A DNA stretch of 64,000 bases, taken from Pseudobdellovibrionaceae bacterium (GTDB lineage Bacteria > Bdellovibrionota > Bdellovibrionia > Bdellovibrionales > Bdellovibrionaceae). Position 1 is the first letter of the stretch, and each line of letters begins with the position of its first letter. This document shows positions 8,098-16,528 of this stretch, in pieces. Location of the stretch: assembly GCA_016719575.1 (NCBI GenBank), contig JADJYV010000013.1, positions 806,001 through 870,000 on the forward strand. The letters run 5' to 3'. The notes under the pieces were generated by a model that had not been told where the DNA came from, ran no database searches, and worked only from the letters and a program-made list of their open reading frames with translations. Made by a program: the position numbers and the translations under genes.

Positions 8098-9210
8098 TTA
8101 AATGCTCTCGACCCCAATTTGCATGGCATCAACGTCGGCTTGGGTCCAAGCACCTCCAGTTGGAGTTGTAATAAATAAGTCTTGGGCGTGGAGGTAAGAT
8201 CCAATGATGGGTGAACATGTCGTTCCATTTGAAGTGTTACCACTCACAGTCAATTTGTTGCGCACCTGTCTGGGGGTGTTTTCAGTTTTGGTTGACCAGC
8301 TTCCAGTGATGACTCCATGGATGGTGGTAGGCGTGACGCCCATATCTGAAAGGCCGTACATATCAACTTGGTTCGCAGACGAGGTTGATACATAGGTAGT
8401 TGTGTCGGGCCCTTGTTCTTTGACCGCATCCCAGTTGGTGGCGGCCCCCACTGGGGTGAATTGATTGGTGGTTCCATTTGCAGTAGGAAACAAAGTGTAG
8501 ACTTTAACCGATCCCAAGAAATTATTATTGGTCCCACCCGACGTATTGCAAATATAAAAGTCGTCATAATAAGCGGTCGAGGTACCAGCGGAAGTCACGG
8601 TCCCTGGGAAGCCAAGAGCTACGACATGATAGCCAGTGCTAGACGTGTGAGCCCGCGTATCTACCCCCGAAACTGTTCCAACAGTGATTCCATCACAGCG
8701 CACCTCTATTGAGCCAGTCGCACTAAAGTTGATTTTCATTTCTATGTAATGCCAAGTGTTGGTATAAAAGGTATTGGAAGCAGTGGTCAGAAGTCGCGTC
8801 GAGGTTCTGTTATTATCTACAATCAACTGCTGAGACGTGTTCGCACCAAGAGAAATCGAATGCGTGACGCCAGAACCTAGCCATGGACTTGACGTCGGTG
8901 AACCCAGACGTATTTTCCAATCGGGATAAAGGCTAGCATTGACGGCAACACCAACAATGAGATCCGCTTCACTTGCAAAATAAACACCGGCCGAAGGGTT
9001 CCACGCATTTGGGCTGGTAAATCTTAATGACTTTGATGTTCCCGCTGGCTGAGTAGTCCTATAGGTCGTTGTCTCAATAAATGTCCGAGTTGCATCATTG
9101 ATCGTGCCCCAGCGCCCGCCTAAGCTGCTATTTGCAAAGTAACTGCCATAATTAGCAAGTTGTGAAACTGCTGAGTACTGCTCGAAACCTTCAAAGAACA
9201 ACAGCGCCAT
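8098..9210 (-). CDS. Phage-tail-like LamG-fold protein, paralogue A
   Basis: A 370-residue protein without a signal peptide, opening with MALLFFEGFEQY. The middle reads like a concanavalin/LamG sandwich: TWHYIEMKINFSATGSIEVR, DGITVGTVSGVDTR, then YYDDFYICNTSG. The last third starts with FLGSVKVYTLFPTANG and ends with WTQADVDAMQIGVESI. From memory, the same order (GFD/EHY start, DDFY, FLGxVxVxTLxPTADG, xADVxAxExGV end) occurs in structural or tail-associated proteins of tailed phages; a search is needed to confirm it. It shares this architecture with two tandem paralogues to its right but is the most diverged. It begins after AAAGG and is divergent from the Tat-repeat gene. It may be a domesticated phage tail or adhesive surface protein. 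Confidence 0.7.
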   Translation of the reverse strand: MALLFFEGFEQYSAVSQLANYGSYFANSSLGGRWGTINDATRTFIETTTYRTTQPAGTSKSLRFTSPNAWNPSAGVYFASEADLIVGVAVNASLYPDWKIRLGSPTSSPWLGSGVTHSISLGANTSQQLIVDNNRTSTRLLTTASNTFYTNTWHYIEMKINFSATGSIEVRCDGITVGTVSGVDTRAHTSSTGYHVVALGFPGTVTSAGTSTAYYDDFYICNTSGGTNNNFLGSVKVYTLFPTANGTTNQFTPVGAATNWDAVKEQGPDTTTYVSTSSANQVDMYGLSDMGVTPTTIHGVITGSWSTKTENTPRQVRNKLTVSGNTSNGTTCSPIIGSYLHAQDLFITTPTGGAWTQADVDAMQIGVESI

Positions 9211-9380
9211 TCAGGAACCTTTCTCATAAGAGAGACAAAACCATCTTTACGGCATCATGGGCAGCGAGATCTTGTCAATCGGAAATTGACTTATACGTTG
9301 CACTCATTTTTTTAAATTCACCGGTTTTGATTAATGATTTTACTGTTCAAACATTGACAGCAGCTCCAACGCCAACAAAA

Positions 9381-9905
9381 ATGACACCGATGAGCAATGA
9401 CAAACTGACATCACGTAGAAGTTTTATCAAGGGCCTTGGCTTGGCAGGGGTCACCGGGGTGAGTACTTTTATTCACCCCCTTCGCACTCTCGCTCGTCCA
9501 ACATACAATTTTACCTACTGGCGCGCACAAAGTTTGAATATTCGCATCACTCAAGTCTTTGCGCAGGTGGCACTTCCAAAGCCCTCTTCCGAAGTGAGGC
9601 TGACTCAAGAGTATGCTCAGGTGGCATTTGCAGCCTCCTCTTCCGAAGTGAGGCTGACGCAAGAGTATGCTCAGGTGGCATTTGCAGCCTCCTCTTCCGA
9701 AATGAGGCTAACGCAAGAGTATGCTCAGGTGGCATTTGCAGCCTCCTCTTCCGAAATGAGGCTAACGCAAGAGTATGCTCTAGTGGCATTTGCACCACCG
9801 GCTTCAGAATTGAAAGTCACCCAGAGTTATGCACAAGTGATGTTTCCATCGCCAGATTCCGATCTAAAAGTCACCCAGAGTTACGCACAGGTTCTCTGGA
9901 TTTAA
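9381..9905 (+). CDS. Tat-signal protein made of 18-residue beta repeats
   Basis: A predicted 174-residue protein. Its N-terminus is a textbook twin-arginine signal: TSRRSFIKG, then a hydrophobic stretch GLGLAGVTGVSTF and a candidate cleavage zone near TLARP. From about residue 54 to the C-terminus it is seven tandem units of 18 residues of the form xRLTQEYAQVAFAASSSE; the middle ones are nearly identical. Alternating polar and hydrophobic residues suggest one beta-strand per unit. Short xRVTQxxxE repeats are known to me from proteins beside tail genes in phages, which fits the flanking phage-like paralogues. The start is uncertain: ATG codons at the first and fourth positions both lack a clear ribosome binding site, and the frame stays open for 73 codons upstream. 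Function unknown. Confidence 0.65.
   Translation: MTPMSNDKLTSRRSFIKGLGLAGVTGVSTFIHPLRTLARPTYNFTYWRAQSLNIRITQVFAQVALPKPSSEVRLTQEYAQVAFAASSSEVRLTQEYAQVAFAASSSEMRLTQEYAQVAFAASSSEMRLTQEYALVAFAPPASELKVTQSYAQVMFPSPDSDLKVTQSYAQVLWI
9540..9902 (+). repeat. Tandem 54-bp coding repeat, seven units
   Basis: Units begin at 9540, 9594, 9648, 9702, 9756, 9810 and 9864 with an exact 54-base period; the last is truncated. Units 2-5 are nearly identical at DNA level, while units 1, 6 and 7 are diverged but keep the T-Q-x-[YF]-A-x-V core. The pattern fits recent expansion by unequal crossing-over within an open frame. Confidence 0.9.
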
Positions 9906-9920
9906 GCGCATTTTTATCGG

Positions 9921-9942
9921 CAAATGAGATTCCCATCATTTG
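9921..9942 (+). terminator. Weak hairpin after the repeat gene
   Basis: CAAATGA-GATTCCCA-TCATTTG forms a 7-bp stem 15 bases after the stop codon, followed by CTAATCAAATTTTG. It may act as a weak bidirectional terminator between the convergent repeat gene and paralogue B. Confidence 0.35.
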
Positions 9943-9963
9943 CTAATCAAATTTTGACTCCGC

Positions 9964-11073
9964 TCAGAGTCCCTCGATCCCGATTTCCATGGCATCCACG
10001 TCGGCCTTGGTCCAAGATCCGCCACTTGGATTTGTCGCAAACAGTTCTTGGGCGTGCATGTAGGTCCCCACCGTCGGAGTCACGGCACTTCCATTTGCGG
10101 TGTTTCCGCCAACGGTCACATTATGGCGGATCTGCCGGCCACTTGCCTCCATCTTGATGGACCAACTGTTTACTGTGACCCCATAGATGGTCGATGGCGA
10201 TACCGCTCCAATATCAGTAACATTGTACCTATCGCTTGCATTCGGCGAGGAAGACGCAACGTAGGTAGCATTGCTATCATGATTTTGCTCCTTAACTGCC
10301 TCCCAGTTGTTTACCGCCCCTGTCGGCGTAAACTGATTGATCGCTCCATTTGAAGTAGGGTACAGCGTGTACACGCTGACCGGTCCTAAGAAATTATTAT
10401 TCGTCGTACCTGAGGTATTGCAGAGGTAAAAATCATCAATATATATGGCCATCCCGCTCGCAACAGTGATGGGGGCTCCAATGCAAAGTTGATTATAACC
10501 TGGATCAGACGCGTGAGATCGGGTGTCGACCCCCGAAACAGATCCGACAGTGAGTCCATCAAGTCGAATCTCAGCCGAGGCCGAGGCCCCCCAACTAATT
10601 TTCAGTTCAACGTAGTGCCACACTCCACTATAAAATGATTGGCCGCCCGCGGAGGTTATCAAGTTTGCCGCAGTCCTGTTGTTTTCAAGGACCAACTGAC
10701 CACTGGTGTTGGCTCTCAATGTAATCACATTTGTTCCCTGTAACGAGCCGGTATTCGCTGAGCCAAGGCGCAACCTCCAAGCATCCAAAGAACTAGAATT
10801 CACCACAAAACCAACGATGAGGTCCGTCTCAACCGCCCTGGTGTAAAGGGTCGCGTAGGAACTCCAACTTGATCCCGAATAATAAAATCTTATCGACTTG
10901 GCCGATCCCGAAGGTTGGACGGTCCTATAAACTGTGTTATCGATCAGAGCTTGACCACTATTTTGAACGTAGCCCCATAATGCCGGCATTGGACTGGTCC
11001 CCAGGTAAGATCCCGAAGCCAACTGAGAAACCGCAGAATACTGCTCGAATCCATCCATGAATAGCAGCGCCAT
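9964..11073 (-). CDS. Phage-tail-like LamG-fold protein, paralogue B
   Basis: A 369-residue paralogue with no signal peptide: MALLFMDGFEQYSAVSQ start, HYVELKISWGASASAEIRLD core, YIDDFYLCNTSG, FLGPVSVYTLYPTSNG and the end WTKADVDAMEIGIEGL. Its central third is nearly identical to paralogue C in protein and DNA, while the N- and C-terminal parts differ more, suggesting recent duplication with exchange in the middle. Ribosome binding site GGGAG precedes the ATG. It lies 23 bases downstream of paralogue C on the same strand, so they are likely co-transcribed. The product may be a cytoplasm-assembled phage-tail-type protein or use a non-Sec route. Function inferred only from architecture. Confidence 0.7.
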   Translation of the reverse strand: MALLFMDGFEQYSAVSQLASGSYLGTSPMPALWGYVQNSGQALIDNTVYRTVQPSGSAKSIRFYYSGSSWSSYATLYTRAVETDLIVGFVVNSSSLDAWRLRLGSANTGSLQGTNVITLRANTSGQLVLENNRTAANLITSAGGQSFYSGVWHYVELKISWGASASAEIRLDGLTVGSVSGVDTRSHASDPGYNQLCIGAPITVASGMAIYIDDFYLCNTSGTTNNNFLGPVSVYTLYPTSNGAINQFTPTGAVNNWEAVKEQNHDSNATYVASSSPNASDRYNVTDIGAVSPSTIYGVTVNSWSIKMEASGRQIRHNVTVGGNTANGSAVTPTVGTYMHAQELFATNPSGGSWTKADVDAMEIGIEGL

Positions 11074-11096
11074 TTTAAATTCTCCCGGGCAATGAT

Positions 11097-12206
11097 TTAA
11101 AGACTTTCAACCCCGATTTGCATGGAATCCACATCGGCCTTGGTCCAGGCCCCACCGCTGGGGGTCGTTTGAAATATCTCTTGGGAGTGCATATAGGGCC
11201 CCACAATCGGAGCAAAGACAGCTCCGTTTGTAGTGTTTCCACCAACAGTCAAATTGTGCCGCATTTGCCTTGGGGTATTTTCCATCTTGGTTGACCAACT
11301 GCCCAGGGCGACACCGTAGATGGCAGGAGGAATAACGGCACCCATATCAGTCACATTGTACTTATCAATTTGATTCGAAGACGAAGTCGCGACATATGTG
11401 GTGGCACCATCATAAGTTTGCTCATTAACAGCGTCCCAATTGCTAGCGGCCCCAACTGGAGTAAACTGGTTAATTGAACCATTTGCGGTTGGGTACAATG
11501 TGTACACTTTAACCGGCCCCAAGAAATCATTATTAACCACTCCCGACGTATTGCAGAGATAAAAATCATCAAAATACATGGCCACCCCAGTCGCAACAGT
11601 GATGGGGGCCCCAATGCATAGTTGAACATAACCCGGATCTGACGCATGTGATCGGGTGTCGACCCCCGAAACAGATCCGACAGTGAGTCCATCAAGCCGA
11701 ATCTCAGCCGAGGCCGAGGCACCCCAACTAATTTTCAGTTCAACATAATGCCACACTCCATTATAAAATGATTGGCCGCCCGCGGAGGTTATCAAGTTTG
11801 TCGCAGTCCTGTTGTTTTCAAGGATCAATTGACCGCTGGTGTTGGTTCTCAATGTAATCACATTTGAACCAGACATGGCGCCGGTATTCGAGGAGCCAAG
11901 CCGCAACTTCCAAGTATCCAAAGCACTACAATTCACCACAAAACCAACGATGAGGTCCGTCTGAACCGCCTTAGTGTAAAGGACCGCGAAGGAATTCCAA
12001 GTTCCCGACGGGTAATAAAATCTTATCGACTTGGCCGATCCCGAGGGCTGCGCAGTCCTATAAACAGCAGTATCGATGAGAGCTTGACTGGTATTTTGAA
12101 CGTAGCCCCAAACTGCCCCCATCGGGTTGCCGCCCAAGTAATATCCGGAGTTCATTTCCGTAGAGGTTGGGTACTGTTCAAATCCTTCAATAAATAAAAG
12201 AGCCAT
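11097..12206 (-). CDS. Phage-tail-like LamG-fold protein, paralogue C
   Basis: A 369-residue paralogue and first gene of the tandem pair: MALLFIEGFEQYPTSTEM start, LKISWGASASAEIRLDGLTV core shared with paralogue B, YFDDFYLCNTSG, FLGPVKVYTLYPTANG, and the ending WTKADVDSMQIGVESL. The C-terminal third (NTPRQMRHNLTVGGNTTNG) is closer to paralogue A, whereas the centre is closer to B, a mosaic pattern. ATG follows GGAGGACGTAAAA, a strong ribosome binding site. It is preceded by a 223-base gap after the glycosyltransferase gene that must hold its promoter. No capsid, terminase or integrase gene is nearby, so this is not a complete prophage. Confidence 0.7.
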   Translation of the reverse strand: MALLFIEGFEQYPTSTEMNSGYYLGGNPMGAVWGYVQNTSQALIDTAVYRTAQPSGSAKSIRFYYPSGTWNSFAVLYTKAVQTDLIVGFVVNCSALDTWKLRLGSSNTGAMSGSNVITLRTNTSGQLILENNRTATNLITSAGGQSFYNGVWHYVELKISWGASASAEIRLDGLTVGSVSGVDTRSHASDPGYVQLCIGAPITVATGVAMYFDDFYLCNTSGVVNNDFLGPVKVYTLYPTANGSINQFTPVGAASNWDAVNEQTYDGATTYVATSSSNQIDKYNVTDMGAVIPPAIYGVALGSWSTKMENTPRQMRHNLTVGGNTTNGAVFAPIVGPYMHSQEIFQTTPSGGAWTKADVDSMQIGVESL

Positions 12207-12429
12207 TTTTACGTCCTCCGGGGTACAAAAACCCGATTGAATAGCTCCTATAGCTCAGCATGGTGACCGGGACCTTGTCAAAACGAAACTTGTGTAGATC
12301 TCAGAGGACTGGCCATCAAGTAAAACAAAATCCATCACCTGAAATGGCGGCCATTAAATTTCGCAGCGGTAATGATTTCTCGTAAGTAGAGGGCTTACAG
12401 GCACCTCCAAAGAGCTTCGAGCTTGTATT

Positions 12430-14505
12430 TTAATTGTAAAAGATCAACTCGCAACGATTCGGTGCCATGATTTTTTTAGAATGTATAAGTTCATATTGAA
12501 CGTTTACTTCTGAAGCTGGAGCTTGAATTCGTACGTTGACTTTGGCTTCGATAGGGTCGACTCCTTTTTTTCTAATATTCTTAAAAGCTCGCTTTAGTTG
12601 ATAAAAACTCAAGGGAAAACCTGACGCTCGAAATTCGTTTTTTGAATTTTTCACGTAACTATAATGAATGAGACTCGTTGTGTACTTTGAAATTGACTCC
12701 GCGGTTTTAAGAACCGCATCAAATACATCCAAAGGGAGTTTGATTTTTCGATCAAGCACCTTTTGACTCAACTCAAAACCCGAAGCACCTAAAACCCTGA
12801 GAGTAATATCAGCACAGTTGCACGTTTTAGCTTTGTAATCAAGCTTCCCGGATTTCCAAAGTTCTTCGATTTTAGCAAATTCATCAATTATTTTCTGAAT
12901 TGATTCTGGCGAAAATCCGTCCAAACGCAGTGCCAGTGTATCTTTGGCATATGCTTGTCCCTGCATACCGGTGAACTCTTCATTCTTATAGTATGACTTA
13001 GTTGTGTAAAGGTATTCTTCCAAACTAGATTTATGGATCAATTGCGGGTCTTCTCCCCTAACGGCGAGATGGTTAACGGTATATACGTCATTGCCTACAC
13101 GAATTGCGATATGACCAAAGGGATTGCTCTCTAAACCATCACCAAAATATGTTCCTGTTTTTGACTTCGCATAACTTAGAAGAATTTCTACGTCTGCAGG
13201 AAAGTCCTTATCCAACTTCGAAAGCGCAGCCAATGTACCTCCAACTTCAGATTTCCCTAAAAGTCCAATATCAAATTTTTCAATCCTGCTGACTTTAGGA
13301 TCTTTCACAAATTTCGCGATTTGGTCCAAATTCAAAGAATTGCGATATTCTCTTTGTGCTTCTTGCATGACTTGAACTTTTTCAGTATTTGCCAAGAGCT
13401 TAACAGCTTCAGGACCAACATCTTTTGAATTATCAACAATTTCAGCAAGCCCTGCTCGTCTGAAAAATTCCGCATTTTCTGCCTCGTGACCACCATATTC
13501 ATTTACCAACAATAAAGGTTTTGCCATCAGGGCGCCTTCGGTAGGCGACAGGCCGCCGGCCTTTGTTATATAAAGGTCTGCAACTGTGACCAATTCGATT
13601 AACTGCTTATTTGGGATGAATCCTAAAGGTTTAAGTTGGATATTGGGAGGTAGGTTTTTTGCAAGTTGTTCTAGTTCTGCAAATGCTTTGGTATTTTTTC
13701 CGCAGATTGCAATAACCTGAATCGGTTCCTTAATTGCTTGCGAAAGCGAACGAACTACAGCCGGGTAATCACGAAGTCCCTCCGACCCCCCTGACATTAC
13801 AAAAGTCAGAAGGTCTCCTGACATTCCAACTTCTTTGAGAACTTGATTCTTGTCAACTTCCCCAACTTCCGGAAGTTGACGAACAGGGATTCCTGTGGCT
13901 TGAAGTTTTTCGGGCCTCACACCTCGAGCTTGCCACCTTTCGACAAGGTCCTTGTGACCTAAGAAGGTCATATCCATCCTTTGCGAAATTCGTGGAAAAT
14001 ATTGTTCGATATAATCTGTATGCACCCATGCAAGTTTAGCATCAGGAATTTGCCCATTTTCCTTCAGATTAGAGACTGCAATGGCAGAGCCATAGTGAGT
14101 CGCTATAATAGAGTCAGGTCGGGCTTCATTAAGATATTTTGCTAGGGACACTGAATCGTAGGATGTGTTCAATTGGCTAAGATCTTTGACCTCGTTGCCT
14201 TTTTTCATTGCACTTTTGTATACAGATTCAAAAACACCTGGCATATATTTAAATATGAAGAGATATAGTTTTGCATCTAGCTTTCGATAGAACGTCGGCA
14301 TGAAATCACGAATATCTTTGAGCTCGACCTGAGCTTGAGGGTCAGCCGACTCAATCTTCTCTTTGATAGCTCTGGAAGCACTAAGATGTCCCATTCCGAT
14401 TGAAGAATAGAAGATAACAGTTTTCGTGGCAAAAGCGCCGATGCCCCACGTAAGGCTGAATACAATTATAATTATAAATCGTGTAACCCAGGATATTGAT
14501 TTCAT
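12430..14505 (-). CDS. MGDG-synthase-type glycosyltransferase fused to papain-like domain, with signal sequence
   Basis: A 691-residue two-domain protein. Residues 1-26 look like a signal peptide or membrane anchor (RFIIIIVFSLTWGIGAFA). Residues 28-400 match the MGDG synthase/UgtP-type GT28 family: FYSSIGMGHLSAS at the start, HTDY near 162, FVMSGGSEG near 235-243, and the donor-binding ITKAGGLSPTEGALMAKP near 313-330. These enzymes normally transfer a UDP-sugar to diacylglycerol in the cytoplasm. Residues 450-600 carry a His motif (FGHIAIRVG, His465) followed about 100 residues later by CNCADITLRVLG (Cys562/564), the order of circularly permuted papain-like folds (LRAT/YiiX/DUF4105 type). ATG follows GGGAGCTTTAAT. 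An exported enzyme of this class would lack a nucleotide-sugar donor, so topology or activity is unusual. Confidence 0.75.
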   Translation of the reverse strand: MKSISWVTRFIIIIVFSLTWGIGAFATKTVIFYSSIGMGHLSASRAIKEKIESADPQAQVELKDIRDFMPTFYRKLDAKLYLFIFKYMPGVFESVYKSAMKKGNEVKDLSQLNTSYDSVSLAKYLNEARPDSIIATHYGSAIAVSNLKENGQIPDAKLAWVHTDYIEQYFPRISQRMDMTFLGHKDLVERWQARGVRPEKLQATGIPVRQLPEVGEVDKNQVLKEVGMSGDLLTFVMSGGSEGLRDYPAVVRSLSQAIKEPIQVIAICGKNTKAFAELEQLAKNLPPNIQLKPLGFIPNKQLIELVTVADLYITKAGGLSPTEGALMAKPLLLVNEYGGHEAENAEFFRRAGLAEIVDNSKDVGPEAVKLLANTEKVQVMQEAQREYRNSLNLDQIAKFVKDPKVSRIEKFDIGLLGKSEVGGTLAALSKLDKDFPADVEILLSYAKSKTGTYFGDGLESNPFGHIAIRVGNDVYTVNHLAVRGEDPQLIHKSSLEEYLYTTKSYYKNEEFTGMQGQAYAKDTLALRLDGFSPESIQKIIDEFAKIEELWKSGKLDYKAKTCNCADITLRVLGASGFELSQKVLDRKIKLPLDVFDAVLKTAESISKYTTSLIHYSYVKNSKNEFRASGFPLSFYQLKRAFKNIRKKGVDPIEAKVNVRIQAPASEVNVQYELIHSKKIMAPNRCELIFYN

Positions 14506-14748
14506 ATTAAAGCTCCCAACTTTACACAGTGCAAACTGTATACCATTCTGACTGATGACGCGTTCTATTTCGCGAATTTCGATTTACCTTCTGTTTGCTG
14601 TTCATAGTGGAACTCCGTTGAATTGATGTTTGATATGGCTGGCGATTTCTTTTACAACTATTAAGCAATTTTCGCCTGTGGAGATAGAAATAAAAAAAGT
14701 AAATAAATTTAGCACGTCGGACAGGTTGGCTCCTTATTTTATAGGCTC

Positions 14749-15756
14749 CTATTTTTTACGTCCGTCTCTTATTTCTATACCCCTCCTGCGAAGCTCTTTC
14801 AGAAATGAACCCTGTGGAGGAGATGAGCCATATTCAAAGACCTCGACATCATCTAAGGTGAGCTTTCCCCAGATTTGCAACTCAAGATAATCCATGTTTG
14901 GTGTCCATTTCATTTTATAGGGGGCCAAGTCTCCCTCGCCCTCAATTTTATTTTGATTCCCAACTGAACCGAGGTCCGAGTATTTTGTTGTAGGAGGTAG
15001 CTTAGGTAAACCAAGTCTTCCCTCCTTGAGTCCCTCCGCCAAGCAAGGAATCAATAGAAATCGATGTTTCCAAGGAATAAATAATTGATCCCAAAAAATT
15101 GGTGTTTTTGGTTCATAACCCCAACCCTCCCAATATTTAAAGCGATTTAACGAATCTCCCGGAGTTATCGTCATGCGATCTCGAATTCTTTCGAGCTTGA
15201 AATAGTATTTATCAGTGCCTGTATAGCTATCAAGAGATTCTGACGACAATAAATTTGAATTTGTTTTTGGAAAGGCGGCTGCATATTTGGGTTTTACTTT
15301 TGCAGGAAGTGCACTCCACATTTCTGCAGTCATATTCGCGTAGGTTGCCTCAATTGATTCTCGTCCGACGACAGAGCCTCGACTGTCCCCCGCCTCATAA
15401 CTATTAAGAAAACCACTTCGCGCTATACTTGATCTCACTTTTGCCCCGCGACGCATTCCAACAGCAAGATTTTCTGAATTTAAAATCTCAAGAGCAGCAC
15501 GATAGAGATGGCCAATAGGTTCGGCGGTAGACTTGGCCGCGTCAATAATTTCACTATCATTTTTAAAACCGCTTGTTTCGTATAATTTTGAGACACTCTC
15601 TTCCATGTATTTGAAGAGATTACTAGTACTTTGAATAGATTCGATTTCAGGCAAGTTTCCAAAGACGTTGCCGCAAGAAGGCTGCGCAAGCGACCATTCA
15701 TTTGACAGCAAAACCAACGTAAACAATGTAAGACCTAATATATTCGACTTAGTCAT
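14749..15756 (-). CDS. Secreted protein of unknown function, possible ADP-ribosyltransferase-like end
   Basis: A 335-residue protein with a Sec signal peptide (LGLTLFTLVLLSNEWSLAQ). The mature part starts with a helical region, then an Arg-rich middle, and ends in DYLELQIWGKLTLDDVEVFEY plus a short basic tail. The ELQIWG element followed by a strand and DDVE recalls the C-terminal catalytic strand of DUF3626/ADP-ribosyltransferase-like proteins, but I see no complete catalytic set and hold this weakly. The frame is open far upstream, overlapping the divergent GST gene, but GAGGCAACGA directly before the chosen ATG and the signal peptide fix the start. The exported glycosyltransferase fusion follows 243 bases downstream on the same strand, which hints at a shared role. 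Confidence 0.7.
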   Translation of the reverse strand: MTKSNILGLTLFTLVLLSNEWSLAQPSCGNVFGNLPEIESIQSTSNLFKYMEESVSKLYETSGFKNDSEIIDAAKSTAEPIGHLYRAALEILNSENLAVGMRRGAKVRSSIARSGFLNSYEAGDSRGSVVGRESIEATYANMTAEMWSALPAKVKPKYAAAFPKTNSNLLSSESLDSYTGTDKYYFKLERIRDRMTITPGDSLNRFKYWEGWGYEPKTPIFWDQLFIPWKHRFLLIPCLAEGLKEGRLGLPKLPPTTKYSDLGSVGNQNKIEGEGDLAPYKMKWTPNMDYLELQIWGKLTLDDVEVFEYGSSPPQGSFLKELRRRGIEIRDGRKK

Positions 15757-15903
15757 TCGTTGCCTCATAGGAAATAACAAAAGCAAGCGCAATGCCTGCA
15801 ACTCTAAAAGCAGACCCTCGCGAAGCAAGAGTTGACTTCCTTTACAAAGGCAATATTCTCGATCCAATCGATTTGAATTTGTTTTAAATAAGGAAGGCGC
15901 TCT

Positions 15904-16524
15904 ATGATTACTCTCTATGGAAGTCCCCGAACCAGTGCTGGCAGATGTGTTTGGGCTCTTGAAGAAGCCGGCGTGGCCTACAACATAAAAGAGCTCGACA
16001 TGAGGGCGAAAGAGCACAAGTCGGCTGAGTATTTAAAAATCAATCCGAACGGAAAAGTTCCTGCTATGATCGATGGCGACCTCACTCTCTTCGAATCGAT
16101 GGCCATTAATTTTTATATTGCTGAGGCTTACAAGAAAGACCTGCTAGGCTCTAATCTGCAAGAGAGGGGACTTGTTCATCAATGGAGCTTCTGGGCAATA
16201 GCCGAACTTCAAGCCCCACTCATTGAAGTCTTCATTCAAAAAGTTTTTACTCCAGAAGAAAAACAAGATGCCAAAGTTATTGAACTAAACTTAAACGAAC
16301 TACCAAACCTATTTAACATTCTAAACTCAGCCTTAAATGAAAGAAAGTATTTGGTCGGAAATCAATTTACCCTAGCTGATTTAAACACCGCGAGCGTTGC
16401 CAGTATTTCCAAAGCCATCGGGTTCGATCTTGCACCTTATTCAAATATGACATCATGGATGAAGGTGATTTCTGAGCGCCCAGCGTATCAAAAGTATATG
16501 ACACTCCGAGCTCCGCAGCGTTGA
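15904..16524 (+). CDS. Glutathione S-transferase family protein
   Basis: A 206-residue cytosolic GST. The thioredoxin-like N-terminal domain (residues 1-80) contains LYGSPRTSAGRCVWALEE, NPNGKVPAMIDGD with the cis-Pro, and LFESMAINFYIAE with the glutathione-contacting ES pair. The helical C-terminal domain includes LVGNQFTLADLNTASV, the conserved N-capping/Asp motif. A Ser near residue 7 or 11 could activate the thiol, as in beta/phi-like GSTs. It is monocistronic, convergent with the cysteine synthase gene 4 bases away, and divergent from the secreted unknown gene. A role in glutathione conjugation or peroxide detoxification is by family only. Confidence 0.88.
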   Translation: MITLYGSPRTSAGRCVWALEEAGVAYNIKELDMRAKEHKSAEYLKINPNGKVPAMIDGDLTLFESMAINFYIAEAYKKDLLGSNLQERGLVHQWSFWAIAELQAPLIEVFIQKVFTPEEKQDAKVIELNLNELPNLFNILNSALNERKYLVGNQFTLADLNTASVASISKAIGFDLAPYSNMTSWMKVISERPAYQKYMTLRAPQR

Positions 16525-16528
16525 GTAC

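Noticed and set aside
9540..9902. Tandem repeats that look CRISPR-like in period
   Set aside because: 54-base units have no spacers and code for a continuous protein; no cas genes nearby.
8098..12206. Complete prophage
   Set aside because: No integrase, terminase, capsid, portal or lysis gene and no att-like direct repeats were found; flanks are ordinary chromosomal genes.
12240..12275. TAGCTCAGCATGGTGAC, resembling a tRNA D-arm
   Set aside because: No acceptor stem, anticodon arm or T-arm follows at tRNA spacing.
15757..16017. N-terminal extension of the secreted unknown gene
   Set aside because: It overlaps the divergent GST gene, lacks a ribosome site, and the signal peptide begins only at the chosen ATG.
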